Under the pieces are notes generated by a model. It was not told where the DNA came from and ran no database searches. It worked only from the letters and a program-made list of their open reading frames with translations. The position numbers were made by a program, and so were the translations under genes. Positions 23,568-34,020 of a DNA stretch of 64,000 nucleotides are shown here, piece after piece. Position 1 is the first letter of the stretch. Every line of letters starts with the position of its first letter. This stretch comes from Cryptomeria japonica (taxonomy: Eukaryota > Streptophyta > Pinopsida > Cupressales > Cupressaceae), in the NCBI RefSeq assembly GCF_030272615.1, contig NC_081407.1:440473213-440537212 (forward strand), written 5' to 3'.

Positions 23568-23696
23568 AGGTGGACCATACACGGCGGGCCTCTGGTATCG
23601 GCGAACGCGCTCGAAACAGTGAAAAGGATAGGGAACCAAAAATTTTGTCACTCTCCATGTGTCACTCTCGCAAGTCAAAAGGTGCAAATAATCCAA
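23568..23696 (-). pseudogene. Possible exon 1 of the antisense PMD gene of G1
   Basis: A minus frame starts MDYLHLLTC and reads ERVRRYQRPAVYGPP before a strong 5' splice consensus, CCT followed by GTAAGTC at 23567. A 3' splice site TTTGCAAG near 21983 would join it to the PMD exon, giving an intron of about 1.58 kb that contains the 69-bp minisatellite and motif cluster 3. Element D shows the same exon-intron-exon layout. Exon identity is tentative. Confidence 0.4.
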
Positions 23697-23999
23697 ATGA
23701 ACTCACTTTTTACCTTTTATAGGGTAAAAGTCAACTAGGGTTACTAGGTGGGGCATGTATTTTGCTCATTTTTATCACTTTTAACCCTATCAAACATCAT
23801 TTTCGAGAGATGAATCAAACAATATGCATTCAACATAATCAGCAAATTTTTCAAAATACTTGATTCATCTCTTGAGGGGGCATCATCAATATTGTTCGTC
23901 AAAAACTGGGGCACGACATCATCATATCAACATCTCGACACATGACATCGACATATCTAACAATTTTCTTTGAATCAACATGTGCACACACGTCACTTC

Positions 24000-24013
24000 A
24001 AAGAGGGGCAAAA
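24000..24013 (+). promoter_or_regulatory. Polypurine tract of G1
   Basis: aaagaggggcaaaa directly before the TG of the 3' LTR; the expected site of plus-strand DNA priming. Confidence 0.7.
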
Positions 24014-24797
24014 TGTAGATGTATAAAAATGACCACTTTCTTAATTGAATATTTAATATTCATTTTACTCTCATTCCTCTATTTAATTAAATTATCCACA
24101 TTCATCTATTTGATTAAATAAGTTATTCAATTTATTTAATTAAATTCACCTAAGTCTTTTCTACCCCTTTAATTAAATAAATCACTTTATTTAATTAATT
24201 CCCCTTTCTCCCCTTTTAATTAAGTTGTTCATTGCAAATAAATAAATCTAATTTATTTATTTAAATCCCCCACTTGTATTTGTGCAAGTTACATCTATTT
24301 TAGTTGAAATAAAGTAATTTATTTTAATTAAAATTACCCCCCATCCACTTGCATTCTCCTACATCTCCCACTTGCCTCTCTAAACCCCCTTTCTAGATTC
24401 TTCTAAACACTTATAATTTAGCCTAACCCATCCTCTAAATATTGTCACATCCCTAAATAAAGGGAAGTCACTTCTCAAACCTTCAAAGTCTTTGAAAACC
24501 ATTAAAGGCTTTATGTCTTCAACAAGTTAATCTTGAAAGTCTTCTAAACCATTAATGGTTAACTCAACCGTCTTGCATGATTAGAGACTTTCTATCTAAC
24601 TCAACCCTCATCTAACTCAAGGGTCTCATCAAGCATTCATTTCTTTGACCATGGTTATCCTTTTAACCCTTGCACAAGATTTTACCCTTTGGGTAAAATC
24701 TTTATCCATTGGATAACCCTAACCTAACCTTAACCCTTACCTCCTAAGGTAACCATGAGGTCTTCTCAAGCAATTAATTCTTCTTAAATCTCCTCTC
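24014..24797 (+). repeat. 3' LTR of G1, left part
   Basis: Begins TGTAGATGTATAAAAATGACC. Contains AT-rich blocks (aattaaat repeats 24080-24260). Interrupted at 24797 by element B; the bases ctctc at 24793-24797 form the left target-site copy. Confidence 0.8.
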
Positions 24798-25566
24798 TGT
24801 TACGATTCTCAAAGATACTAAGAGGGGGGGGGTTGAATCAGTATCTAACCGGTTTACAGATTTTTTGAATTTATTAAACAAATTGCATTCCAAAATAGTG
24901 TACTGGTAAACCAGAATTAATGCAGTAAATAAGAACAATAAGCACAACATAGAAAGCACACCATAACACAATATTTTTAACGAGGAAATCCGGTGTGGGA
25001 AAAACCTTGATGGGATTTGTGACCCACAATATTCACTCACTGGCCAATAAATGAATATTACTTACAATAGGGGCTTGCACATGCAGGAAGGCCAACTACC
25101 TAAAGCTCACTGCTTAATTACAAAAGGAAGTCTCACTGACTTACAAAATGGATTATGCAAATCTAATATAATGTACTACTTTGGCTCAGCATCTGCTATG
25201 CTAGGTTCAGTACCGGTTTAAGCTCATACAATAACCATAAACCTTACTCCAAAATCTACCTTAATATTCGCATGTTCGCATCTGCCTATTCTTACTTATA
25301 CAAATGATCTATAAGATCTCGTACTTATATATGAGTCCTATTACAATTCACCTTGTCGGCTTACAAAAAGATATTACAATTAAATACAAAATGTAATAAA
25401 CAAAATCATGTCGGCTGGGGTGCCGGTAATCATCTTTGCCGCTACCGGTAAACTATCTACCGGTGTAGAGTTTGTTAGTGTCAGTGCCATAGGATTGCAA
25501 GGTTTCCATCAATGAAAATACCTTCAATCACCTACAATATCTCATTGGAGTGTGAATTTGCCAACA
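24798..25566 (-). repeat. 3' LTR of element B
   Basis: Direct repeat of 30696-31447 with scattered substitutions. It keeps a 14-base stretch (near 24940-24955) that the other LTR lacks. On minus it begins TGTTGGCAAATTCACACTCC. Confidence 0.93.
25324..25331 (-). promoter_or_regulatory. TATA box in the 3' LTR of element B
   Basis: TATATAAG on minus in the middle of the LTR, where retrotransposon promoters lie; the other LTR has TATATAAATA at 31203-31212. Confidence 0.5.
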
Positions 25567-25580
25567 ATCTCCCCCTTTGG
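25567..25580 (-). promoter_or_regulatory. Polypurine tract of element B
   Basis: CCAAAGGGGGAGAT on minus, immediately before the TG of the 3' LTR. Confidence 0.8.
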
Positions 25581-25770
25581 TATTGATGGCAACACTCATG
25601 AGAAAAATCCAAAAATGTATCCAAAATGTGTTGTCCAAAAAAATTTACCAAAACTGTGTGCTCCCCCTGAGCAGATGATCTTTATAATTTTTCTCATCTC
25701 CACTACTCCCCCTTTGGCATCAATGACAAAGGTTGTCAAAAATGTCAACTAAGTGTAGTTAACAACTGGA
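25581..25770. other. Short 3' untranslated stretch of element B
   Basis: Contains a second purine block on minus (near 25700-25715, agtagtggagatgag-like and agggggag). No coding signal. Confidence 0.5.
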
Positions 25771-28700
25771 TCACTGTAATTGGTGGGTTACAATTTGATA
25801 TAGATCTACCAGTGCAAAATTTAGGTTGTCAGTGAACCTTTCACTATCCTTTAATGTTGCTTCTATCCTTTGGATGGTACTGGTGAGTTTGTGCATTTTC
25901 TCTTCCGGTATCTTAAGTCTTGTAACAAGTGCCTCTGAAATCTCTTTTCTCAAAGAGATGAGGATATCAAGTTTTAGACCAAGTCTACATTTCAGTTCCT
26001 TAGCCTTGTATTGTATTCTTTCCTTTTTCTTTTCCAATTTTTCAAGTTTTTCTTCAAAACCTGCAATTTCTCGCTCTATTACCGATATGGGTTCTGATGA
26101 ACCAATGAGATTATTAGCTATATCATTTATTTTTGTCTGTACTATGTTGATCTCCTTGTCTATATCCACTATCAAAATATTTGTCTTACATGTGTCTTTG
26201 TACAACTCCTTAAATTTCATTAATGTTTTGTTTAGTGCTGGTAAGAGGGTGTCAATGTGTTCCTTGCACTTCTTTATTGTCTCATCAAAGAATTTTTCTT
26301 TTTCCTTGTTCATTTTCTCACTGAATGTCTCCTCGTTAATCTGATCAACTATCAATAGGTTGTCGGTGATATACTTAGACAATGTGTCTAGTTGACTCAA
26401 AGAATCTTTATTTTCAAAATTGCACTTGGGTGCAATCAATTTCAATAAAGGAATTATGTCATCAATAGCCTTATATGTAAGTGCATTGCAATCTATGATT
26501 TTCTTGATGGAATCCAATAATATCTCTATTACATTTGTCGGTCTGAATTTTGTCATGGAAGAACCAGAAGATTGTCCAACTACCTTAATAATCTGCATTC
26601 TGTTAGTGTGAGTAACCTCTTTTCTTATGGTGACCTCTGGTAGGTCAATCTGTGTCTGCATCTCAACTAGAAAAGGCTTGGGTTTCTCACCTATTATCGG
26701 TGGCACTGTCTCTATCTCAACCTTTTTCTCTTCATGTTTCTCAGAGTGTACCTCAGCATGTTTCTCTGTTCTTTCTTCTGTCGGTTTCTCTGATGAAGTC
26801 TCAGTGTTTTCTACCTGTTTCTCTGTATGTACCTCTAAACTGTCTACTGCCAGTATCTCAACAAATTTCTCTATGTTATCAACTAGTTTCTCTAACTCAG
26901 TAGGTTTCTCAGTGTGTACATCAGTGGTATCAGTCTTTCCAGTATCTAGGGGATCAGTTGATTGTTCAGTGTGTGTTTCAATCCCAATCTCAACATTTCC
27001 AACTATATCCTCAACATGTGTTTCTATAGCAATATTCTCAGTCGATGGCTCAGTTGCCATATCTTTCTTCTCAGTCATTTCCTTATCAACCATAATGTTA
27101 ACCTCTTGTGTGTCAATATTCATAGTATATAACACCTCTGAATCAAGATTGATGTCTTCATGTGTTGTCTCCATGCTCTCAACATTATTAGTAACCGGTG
27201 GTGTGTCAACAGTCTCAACTAGTGGAGTATCAGAAGGAGGTGGAGGCAAATTATCTATTACTTTTATGCTTGGAGGTCCGCCTACCTTTCCTTTACCTTT
27301 ATCCTTATCCTTTTGATAGACTTTGAAGGTCATTTAAGTTCTTCTTTCTTTTCTTTCTCCACAAAGAAGATTCCCATTTATCCGCTATCTCTTCAAATAT
27401 TTCATTCATTCTGCCAGCCATTAAAGCTACATGTTGATGACCAGTGGAAAATACAGTTTTGTTTGCCTCACTTATCAGTTCATCAATTTCTTCTGTTGAT
27501 TTCACTAGGTGAACTGCAAGTAATTTTTCTACCTTTATCTTCTTATCCAATTCCACAATTGCTAATCTCTTTGCATCTAGTCTCCTATACACATCACTTG
27601 GTAGATCATCTACAACTTCTATCAAAAATTTCTTGTAAATATCTAAGTGTAGAATGAAACTATTTTTTATTCTTTCATTTTCTTCATTTGTAAAAATACT
27701 ATACAACTTGCTAACATTTGAAAAGTTTCCATCTTCAGTTATTTCATTTAGAATATTATCAAGTGGAGGGAAAACTTGTTTTTCCTTCTTCTTCCTTGGT
27801 GTAATTTTCTTAGTCAAAGGCCTTACTGCTTGGTGTTTCCTTCTTGTTCTCTTTGGTGTAGGAGAGGGTAACAGTGAAGGTTTCCTTTTCCTTTCTACTC
27901 TCTGAAACTCTATCAGTATTTCACTGTCGAAGGAGGTACCAACCGGTGAAAGATGTGCTTCTAGTTGTAACCCTTCTAGGTCACTTTCCTTGATACCAGT
28001 CGTCCTTGATTACTTTTGCCTGTTTAGTTACTTTCCGATTGTTTGTTCTCTTTTCTTCCTTTGTTTCATGGTTTGTACTTTTCTTTCAATGGTTTCAACA
28101 TTTCCAAATACTTCTTCTCCAAGTTCTCTAGGGGCTTCAAGGAGGGATTTAGCATATGTTTCTAATATGTTTTCATCTGCCTCATAACCCATTTCAATTA
28201 CCCAAATTGTTCTAGGAACCACTGCTTCCATCCAGATTTCATCTTTCTTAATAACAAAACATACCTCCTTCTTATATTTGTCAACTATGGTTTGAGGTAG
28301 TCTTTCCCTAGTCTTCATTCTAGCCTTAAATGCCTGAAAGTATTCAATTATGTTCTACTCCCTGTCATCTCCCATGTTGTTAAAGATATCCAAAAGTTGT
28401 TTTCCTACCAGTATGTCAAAACCAAATTATTTTCTACATATGTTGGGAACTTCCTTAGTGATGTATAGCAATAGACATACAAGTAAGTTACCAAATCTGA
28501 ATGTGCCTTTCTTTTCTCCTTTAATTTTCTTCAAATTATCAATCAATTCATCTTTTAACCATTCACATACATCAATCTTAGTGTTACTATTCACCATGTC
28601 ATAAGCACTCTTGATACATAAACTAGAAACAGAGTTTAATCTGTTAGCATGTGTAGTCTTGTATCCAAGAATCATGCTAATGAATCTTACATTTATATCT

Positions 28701-29209
28701 TTGACATCATTTACTCTCAAGGATCTGTTGTCATGTGTTGCATCAGTTAGGGTCATCACAGTGTCATTAGAGACCTTCTTCCCTTTTTCTAGTCTACTAC
28801 CGGTGGAAGGTAAGCCAGTCACTGCCCTAACTACTTCTCTTGTAACCTTATGAATGGAATCTATCCAAAAGAACTCCCCATGAACTATGCTAAGTACAAT
28901 CCTTATAACTTCCTTGGGAAAATCAAGAATGCTAAGTATTTCCACAAAACCTAGGGTTTCAATTATCTTGTGTTCCGGTTTCACATTACCATTTTCATCA
29001 CAAATTACAGTCCTATACATGTTCATAGTCTCATCAGCACCAAGTTCCTCAATATGACAATGTACTCCTTTGGGTATTTTATAAAATGCTCCTAGGGTAT
29101 CATCCTGCTTCACAACTTCGGGTATAATATTAAATATGGGCCTAGGGCATTTAACCACTTCAATTACAGTAGGATTTGCAATGAGTTCAGGTGCAGAGGA
29201 GGAAGCCAT
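25771..29209 (-). pseudogene. Accessory ORF2 of element B (unknown, about 1100 residues), few breaks
   Basis: Starts MASSSAPELIANPT at 29209 and ends YQIVTHQLQ-stop at 25771. Long open blocks are 29209-28427, 28318-28028, 27817-27305 and 27333-25771, joined across a few stops and frameshifts. The N-terminal block (about 260 residues) is helical with the segment FRFGNLLVCLLLYITKEVPN, shared with element A. A basic linker (KKITPRKKKEK) follows, then a helical block, then a long acidic Thr/Glu/Val-rich region with repeated HTEKP-type units (26990-26700). The C-terminal 270 residues are coiled coil. No signal peptide or clear membrane segment. No family recognised; part of the N-terminal block resembles ORF C and perhaps a putative plant-transposon-protein domain. 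Confidence 0.72.
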
Positions 29210-29513
29210 TGTATAAATACCTTAATATGCCTTTAGGTTTGAATGCTTGAATGATTTTGCTTCACTTTTTCACTGTGGATGCCTTCGCTTGGGTTTTTTC
29301 GCACTCTAGGAAATTTGAATGCTCGATGAGTGACAAAGAGTGAAAAACACTTGCTTTATAATGTCGTTTCCTTCAACTACCATAATAAATGTCTGTCGGT
29401 TAAGTGATAACTTAACTCATCTACTGGTAAAGAAGCAATTCATCTTCTTACCATCAACCAAGGATAAACTAGCATGTTTTCAATTAGTTGCCATACCCCC
29501 AAGGGATTTCTTT
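29210..29513. other. Spacer between gag-like gene and ORF2 of element B
   Basis: About 300 bases, non-coding, in the same position as 2483-2922 in element A. No motif recognised. Confidence 0.5.
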
Positions 29514-30624
29514 TCAGTTAGATGAAGAATCTCCTGCCGGTGGAGTGATACTCTGTTCTACCCATGAAGGAATAGCTTCATTAACATTTTGATCTATCTT
29601 TCTAATCCATTGTTTTGAAAATTCTTGTTTTACCTCATCAACCTTTTCTTTACCTTTCGTTGGGTCCTTTGATATTTGTCGATGATGCCTTAGTTCTACA
29701 AAATTTTGCAATATGTCCAATCTTGTTACAAGCATAACAAGTCACATTATTCTTCTGAATAGATTTTCCATATCCTTTGTCGGTATGTGTTCTGCATTGA
29801 TTAGATAATTGTCCAAATCTTCCACAAACATAACATCTTACATTCATTCTGCAATTTTTTGAATTATGACCAATTTTGTTGCATTTAGAACATTGACTGA
29901 TGGGTGCATTAGTGTTCTAATAGTTTCTAGATCTACACTGATTTTCTCTATGACCATACTTGTTACAGTTAAAGCATTTCCCATTAAATTTGTATGCATT
30001 AGGTTGTCTTACCGGTTTGTTGTGATCATGATTGTTTGTAGTATCGGAGCTTTCACCAACTTCAAAGCCAAGTCCATTAGTGTCTCCATTAGGTTTCTGA
30101 TTTTTTAGCATATCATCAAGTTCTTTTGAACTTTTCTTGAATTTCTCCTTATGTTGATTTTTAGTAGCCAACTCATTTTCCAAGAAATCTTTCTGTCTCA
30201 TGAGTTCAGTTTTATCATGTTCCAAGTGAATCAGATCTGTCTTTAACATATCATTTTCATGATTGAGTCTTAGATTTTCATTTCCAGCATCATTGATTCT
30301 CCTAGCCAAGTCATCTTCATTCTTCTTTATGTCTTCAATGTCTTTACAAAATCTCATAGTCATATCTTGCATCTCATTCCTCAAGGTCATATTCTCTTGT
30401 TTCATCTTGCTTACAAGATCATTAAGAGTTTCTTTTTCATCATCATCTTTCTGCATCTTCTCATGAAGTTCTCTTCTTTTATTCCAAGCAATAGTATAAT
30501 TTTATTGAAGTCCTTGAATGATTTCCTATGCAGCCTTCTGGTCATCTTCAACTTTGATATTCTTGAACTTTTCTGCATCATAATCTGCAAGAGTTGTTTC
30601 CAATTGCTTTCTCAAATTATCCAT
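29514..30624 (-). pseudogene. Gag-like coiled-coil protein with four CCHC knuckles (element B)
   Basis: ATG at 30624 (MDNLRKQLETTLADYDAEKF), 57 bases inside the primer site. Two early stops (near 30525 and 30500) precede a 179-residue open block of dense heptad coiled coil, then NTNGLGFEVGESS as in element A. Four knuckles follow: CFNCNKYGHRENQC, CSKCNKIGHNSKNC, CYVCGRFGQLSNQC (His lost) and CYACNKIGHIAKFC, with a stop or frameshift around 29920 and 29690. The C-terminal tail is charged and ends AGDSSSN-stop. It looks like the C-terminal half of a copia Gag expanded to four knuckles and lacking the capsid half. Predicted role: RNA binding in particles made by a helper (inference). Confidence 0.78.
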
Positions 30625-30680
30625 CTGTACCGGTATCAAAATCTCCCTCAAGTTGTTAGGCTTTTGAAAAAAGAGGACCA

Positions 30681-30693
30681 GGCTCTGATACCA
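30681..30693 (-). promoter_or_regulatory. Primer-binding site of element B
   Basis: Perfect TGGTATCAGAGCC on minus, complementary to initiator tRNA-Met, two bases from the 5' LTR. Confidence 0.92.
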
Positions 30694-30695
30694 AT

Positions 30696-31447
30696 TGTTA
30701 GGATTCCCAAAGCTACTGAGAGGGGGGGTGAATCAGTATCTAACTAGTTTACAGATTTTCTGAATTTATTAAACAAATTGCATTCCAAAACAATGTATCA
30801 GTAAACCAGAATTAATGCAGTAAATAAGAACAATAAGCACACCATAACATAATATTTTTAACAAGGAAAACCGGTGTGGGAAAAACCTCGGTGGGATTTG
30901 TGACCCACAATATTCACTCACTAGCCAATAAATGAATATTACTTACAATAGGGGCCTGCACATGCAGGAAGGCCCACTGCCTAAAGCTCACTACTTAATT
31001 ACAAAAGAAAATCTCACTGATTTACAAAATGGATTATGTAAATCCAATATAATGTACTACTTCGGTTCAGCATCTGCTATGTCAGGTTCAGTACCGGTTT
31101 AAGCTCATACAATAACCATAAACCTTACTCCAAAATCTACCTTAATATTTGCATGTTCGCATCTGCCTATTCTTACTTACACAAATGATCTATAAGATCT
31201 CGTATTTATATATGAGTCCTATTACAATTTTTCTTGTCGGCTTACAAAAATATGTTACAATTAAATACAAAATGTAATAAACAAAATCATGTTGGATGGG
31301 GTGTCGGTAATCATCTTTGCCGCTACCAGTAAACTATCTGCTGGTGTAGAGTCTGTAAGTGTTGGTGCCATAGGATTGAAAGGTTGCCATCAATGACAAT
31401 ACCTTCATTCACCTACAATTTCTCATTGGAGTGTACATTTGCCAACA
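30696..31447 (-). repeat. 5' LTR of element B
   Basis: On minus it begins TGTTGGCAAATGTACACTCC and ends GGGAATCCTAACA. Partner of 24798-25566. TATA-like TATATAAATA at 31203-31212 (minus). Confidence 0.93.
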
Positions 31448-32082
31448 GTCTCAAGAAGTCTTATGTTGACAATTGTCACCATTTCATTAGTGAGAATTGT
31501 AAACATGGATTGATAACTTTCAATCCTGGCCCTTGTTAAGATTATCCAATCTTGACCCTTCATTGCCCTATTTTTCCTATAAGTAGAGCCCTCATTTCTC
31601 CATTTTCATAATCCAATTTTCATGCATCTAATCTATACACATTTTTATAAAGCATTGAGTCTCTCTTTGAATATAAATCATCTAAACTAGCATTTTAGAA
31701 GTATTTCGGTTATCATAATAATCATACTAAGCTAGGGTATCATGTTAGGATAGTTATTTTACTAATCATTTCATCTTATCATCATATACATGTTAGTTTA
31801 ATTCATATTCGTTAAAATCATGCACATTTAGGATTGCATTCATGTTAGATTGATCAAACATCCCTCATTCTCATGATTGTCATCTCTAAGTCACTTTGCT
31901 CAGTGATTTGAGAGAAAAGGCATTGGCTTGAGGGGTCTTGTGAGATAGAGAACAATGGAACATCCCTTGGGAAGTTGAGTTATTCCATATAACTCCATAA
32001 CTTGCACCAAGAGTCCCATTGGTGTGTGGACTAGTCCTGAATTCATGTTTTCCGTTTCATCACACCACTTTTCCCGCACACA
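31448..32082 (+). repeat. 3' LTR of G1, right part
   Basis: Continues the LTR after element B; gtctc at 31448-31452 is the right target-site copy. A TATA box (tataag, 31578-31583) lies upstream of agagccctc, and the end cccgcacaca matches 7991-8000. Confidence 0.82.
31578..31583 (+). promoter_or_regulatory. TATA box in the 3' LTR of G1
   Basis: tataag in the context ttcctataagtagagccctc, typical of a plant LTR promoter just upstream of the R region. Confidence 0.5.
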
Positions 32083-32345
32083 CTTTGTAATGGAGAAGCA
32101 TACATTTGTCATAGTAAAAGCGGTAAAACATTTCAAATTTTACATTCTCAATTCTCATGGCATTGCCCTTGTTTCTGACACTATTGTCAAGTCTATTATA
32201 ACACAATAGGAATTTGGAACCAAAAGAGGCAACTGGGTTGCAAAAATTCAGGAATATGACATGGAGATACAGCCTACTAAGTTAGTTCATGGTAAAGCTT
32301 TATGTCAGTTGATTGCTGATAATAAGTCTAATGAGGAAATAGTGC
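32083..32345 (+). pseudogene. RNase H C-terminal part of G0
   Basis: MEKHTFVIVKAVKHFKFYIL (from 32090) corresponds to the RNase H block after catalytic Asp of plant gypsy elements; EFGTKRGNWVAKIQEYDMEI and PTKLVHGKALCQLIADN complete the domain. One stop near 32208. Its left side is cut by G1. Confidence 0.8.
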
Positions 32346-33720
32346 TTGAGAATGAAGGCATGATTGAAGATCTTCCCAAAGTTTTTTTTGTCAGCACCAC
32401 TGATGAGTGGTATTTTAATTTATTGTACTTCCTTACATATGGTGAGTATCCTTCACATTTGTCACGCAATGAAAAGCGTACTTTAAAATTGAAAGCAATG
32501 AACTTTGTCCTTTGGGACAATGGTTTGTATAAGAAAGGTATAGATGGAAATTTCTTATGTTGCATAGATAAGAAACAAGAAGTTAGGTTACTTGAAGCAT
32601 TTCATGATCTATCTTGTGGAGGACATTTTTTCAGCTCATGTCAAGACACACAAAATTTACCGTGCAAGATACTATTGGACAGCCTTGTTTAAGGATGCAT
32701 ACAGTTGGGTCCCAAAATGTGAAGAATGTCAGCAATTTGTTGGTAATCCCAAGTTGTATGCTTTACCTCTCAAGTTGGTAGTAATTGAGGAGCCTTTTCA
32801 GTAGTGGGGGTTGGATTTTGTTGGACTAGTGAATCCCTCATCCAGCAAAGGTCATATGTATATACTCACTACGACAGATTACTTCACCAAATGGGTGGAG
32901 GCAATTCCCACAAAGCAAGCTACTTCAGCAATGGTTTGTTAGTTCTTGAAAGAGAACATTGTTTCAAGGTTTGGTGTTCCTCGTAAGATTATTACTGATA
33001 ATTCTTTTTTCTTCTCATCTTATGATTTATTAAATTTTGTTTTGATCATGGTATTACCCTTTCACATTCATCTGACTATTATTCGTAAGGAAATGGTCAA
33101 GCTAAATCAAGCAATAAGAACTTGGTTACCATTATCAAGAAGCTTGTTGATGAAAAATAAAGGACTTGGCATAAAACTCTTTTTTATTCCCTTTGGACAA
33201 ATCGTATCACGCCTAAGAGGGAAATCGACATGTCTCCTTTCTCAACTTTTGTATGGGATGAATTCTCAACTTTTGTATGGGATGAATGCTAAAAAATTTA
33301 TCACATTAGAACTTCTATCTTTGAAGCTTGCCAAGGCCATTGAAGATGAGACCTACCCAAGTTTGCTTGATAAGTGGATTATGTTTCTTTCTCAGTTGGA
33401 AGAGGCAATGGCTGAGGTGGTGGATCGCATTTCTGTACATCAAATTCAAGTGAAGGTTTTGTTTGACAAGAAGGCCATATCTCAAGAATTTACTATAGGT
33501 GATCAAGTCTTGCTATGAGACAATAGGAGAGAACCAAAAGGAATGCACAGGAAATTTGTTTCCCTATGGATGTGCCCCTTCACTATTCATCAATTTTGTG
33601 GAGAGAATAGCTATTTTCTTGCATATTTTGATGGAACTTCATTCTCACTTCCTCATAGTGGAGAACATCTCAAGCTCTTTACTCAATAAGGAGTTGTATG
33701 AAGATCATGTTCATATGTAA
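32346..33720 (+). pseudogene. Integrase of G0, inactivated
   Basis: The linker ends DGNFLCCIDKKQ. The zinc region HDLSCGGHFFS is broken by a frameshift near 32630 and resumes ARYYWTALFKDAYSWV with KCEECQ. The core shows WGLDFVG (32812) and IITDN (32990). The third catalytic position reads GNGQAKSSNK (33090), with Lys for Glu, so it is dead. The segment SQLLYGMN is duplicated (24 bases, 33240-33287). The C-terminal part QVLL-stop-DNRREPKGMHRKFV ends in degenerate sequence near 33690. Confidence 0.85.
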
Positions 33721-34020
33721 TTTTTTGTATGATGTTTTTTTGTGTCATCTTTTTGTCACCTGGCTCTATAGCCCAATGGATACAGGAACTTAGAGTTATG
33801 GATTCTACAATCTTCAAGTGATGAAGCTTGTTCCCTAGTTAGAGCCCGTTGTTGTCATCGATTTCAGCAAGGCCGAAATCGTGAGGCAGCCCAATAAAAC
33901 TTATCCATTTTGTACCTCATGTACTACGAGGATGGCCAATTTACCTCATAAGTTGTGCCTCTTTTTATGGCATTAGCCTTTTGTTTATTTGTTTTTTGAG
34001 TTAGATTTATTTTAAGTTTT
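33721..34020. other. Non-coding stretch after integrase of G0
   Basis: T-rich, with no gene or repeat recognised. A short complementary pair (gatttcagcaaggccgaaatc, near 33858-33880) precedes the palindrome array. Confidence 0.45.

Larger units (their letters stand above)
24798..31447 (-). mobile_element. Element B: complete non-autonomous LTR retroelement
   Basis: Both LTRs are present (24798-25566 and 30696-31447), each TG...CA on minus, flanked by ctctc and gtctc (4 of 5 identical). On minus: 5' LTR, primer site, gag-like gene, ORF2, polypurine tract, 3' LTR. The internal 5.1 kb holds no protease, RT, RNase H or integrase motif. Length about 6.65 kb. Same architecture as element A. Movement would need enzymes from another element, probably a copia with matching LTR tips and primer site. 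Confidence 0.88.
7942..32082 (+). mobile_element. Element G1: Ty3/gypsy Tat-lineage retrotransposon with nested insertions
   Basis: Order on plus: end of 5' LTR (7942-8000), primer site (8005), a 3-kb leader, gag, protease, G-patch-like linker, RT-RNase H, a second RNase H, integrase, an antisense gene with plant mobile domain, polypurine tract and 3' LTR (24014-24797 plus 31448-32082). A copia element entered the 5' LTR and element B entered the 3' LTR. The dual RNase H and the TGGCGCC-type primer site indicate the Tat branch. It lies within the RNase H region of element G0; ctttg at 32083-32087 is the likely right target-site copy. Confidence 0.85.

Noticed and set aside
26627-27316. Ser/Val-rich plus-strand frame of 229 codons
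   Set aside because: Antisense shadow of the acidic repeat region of ORF2 in element B; no motif of its own.
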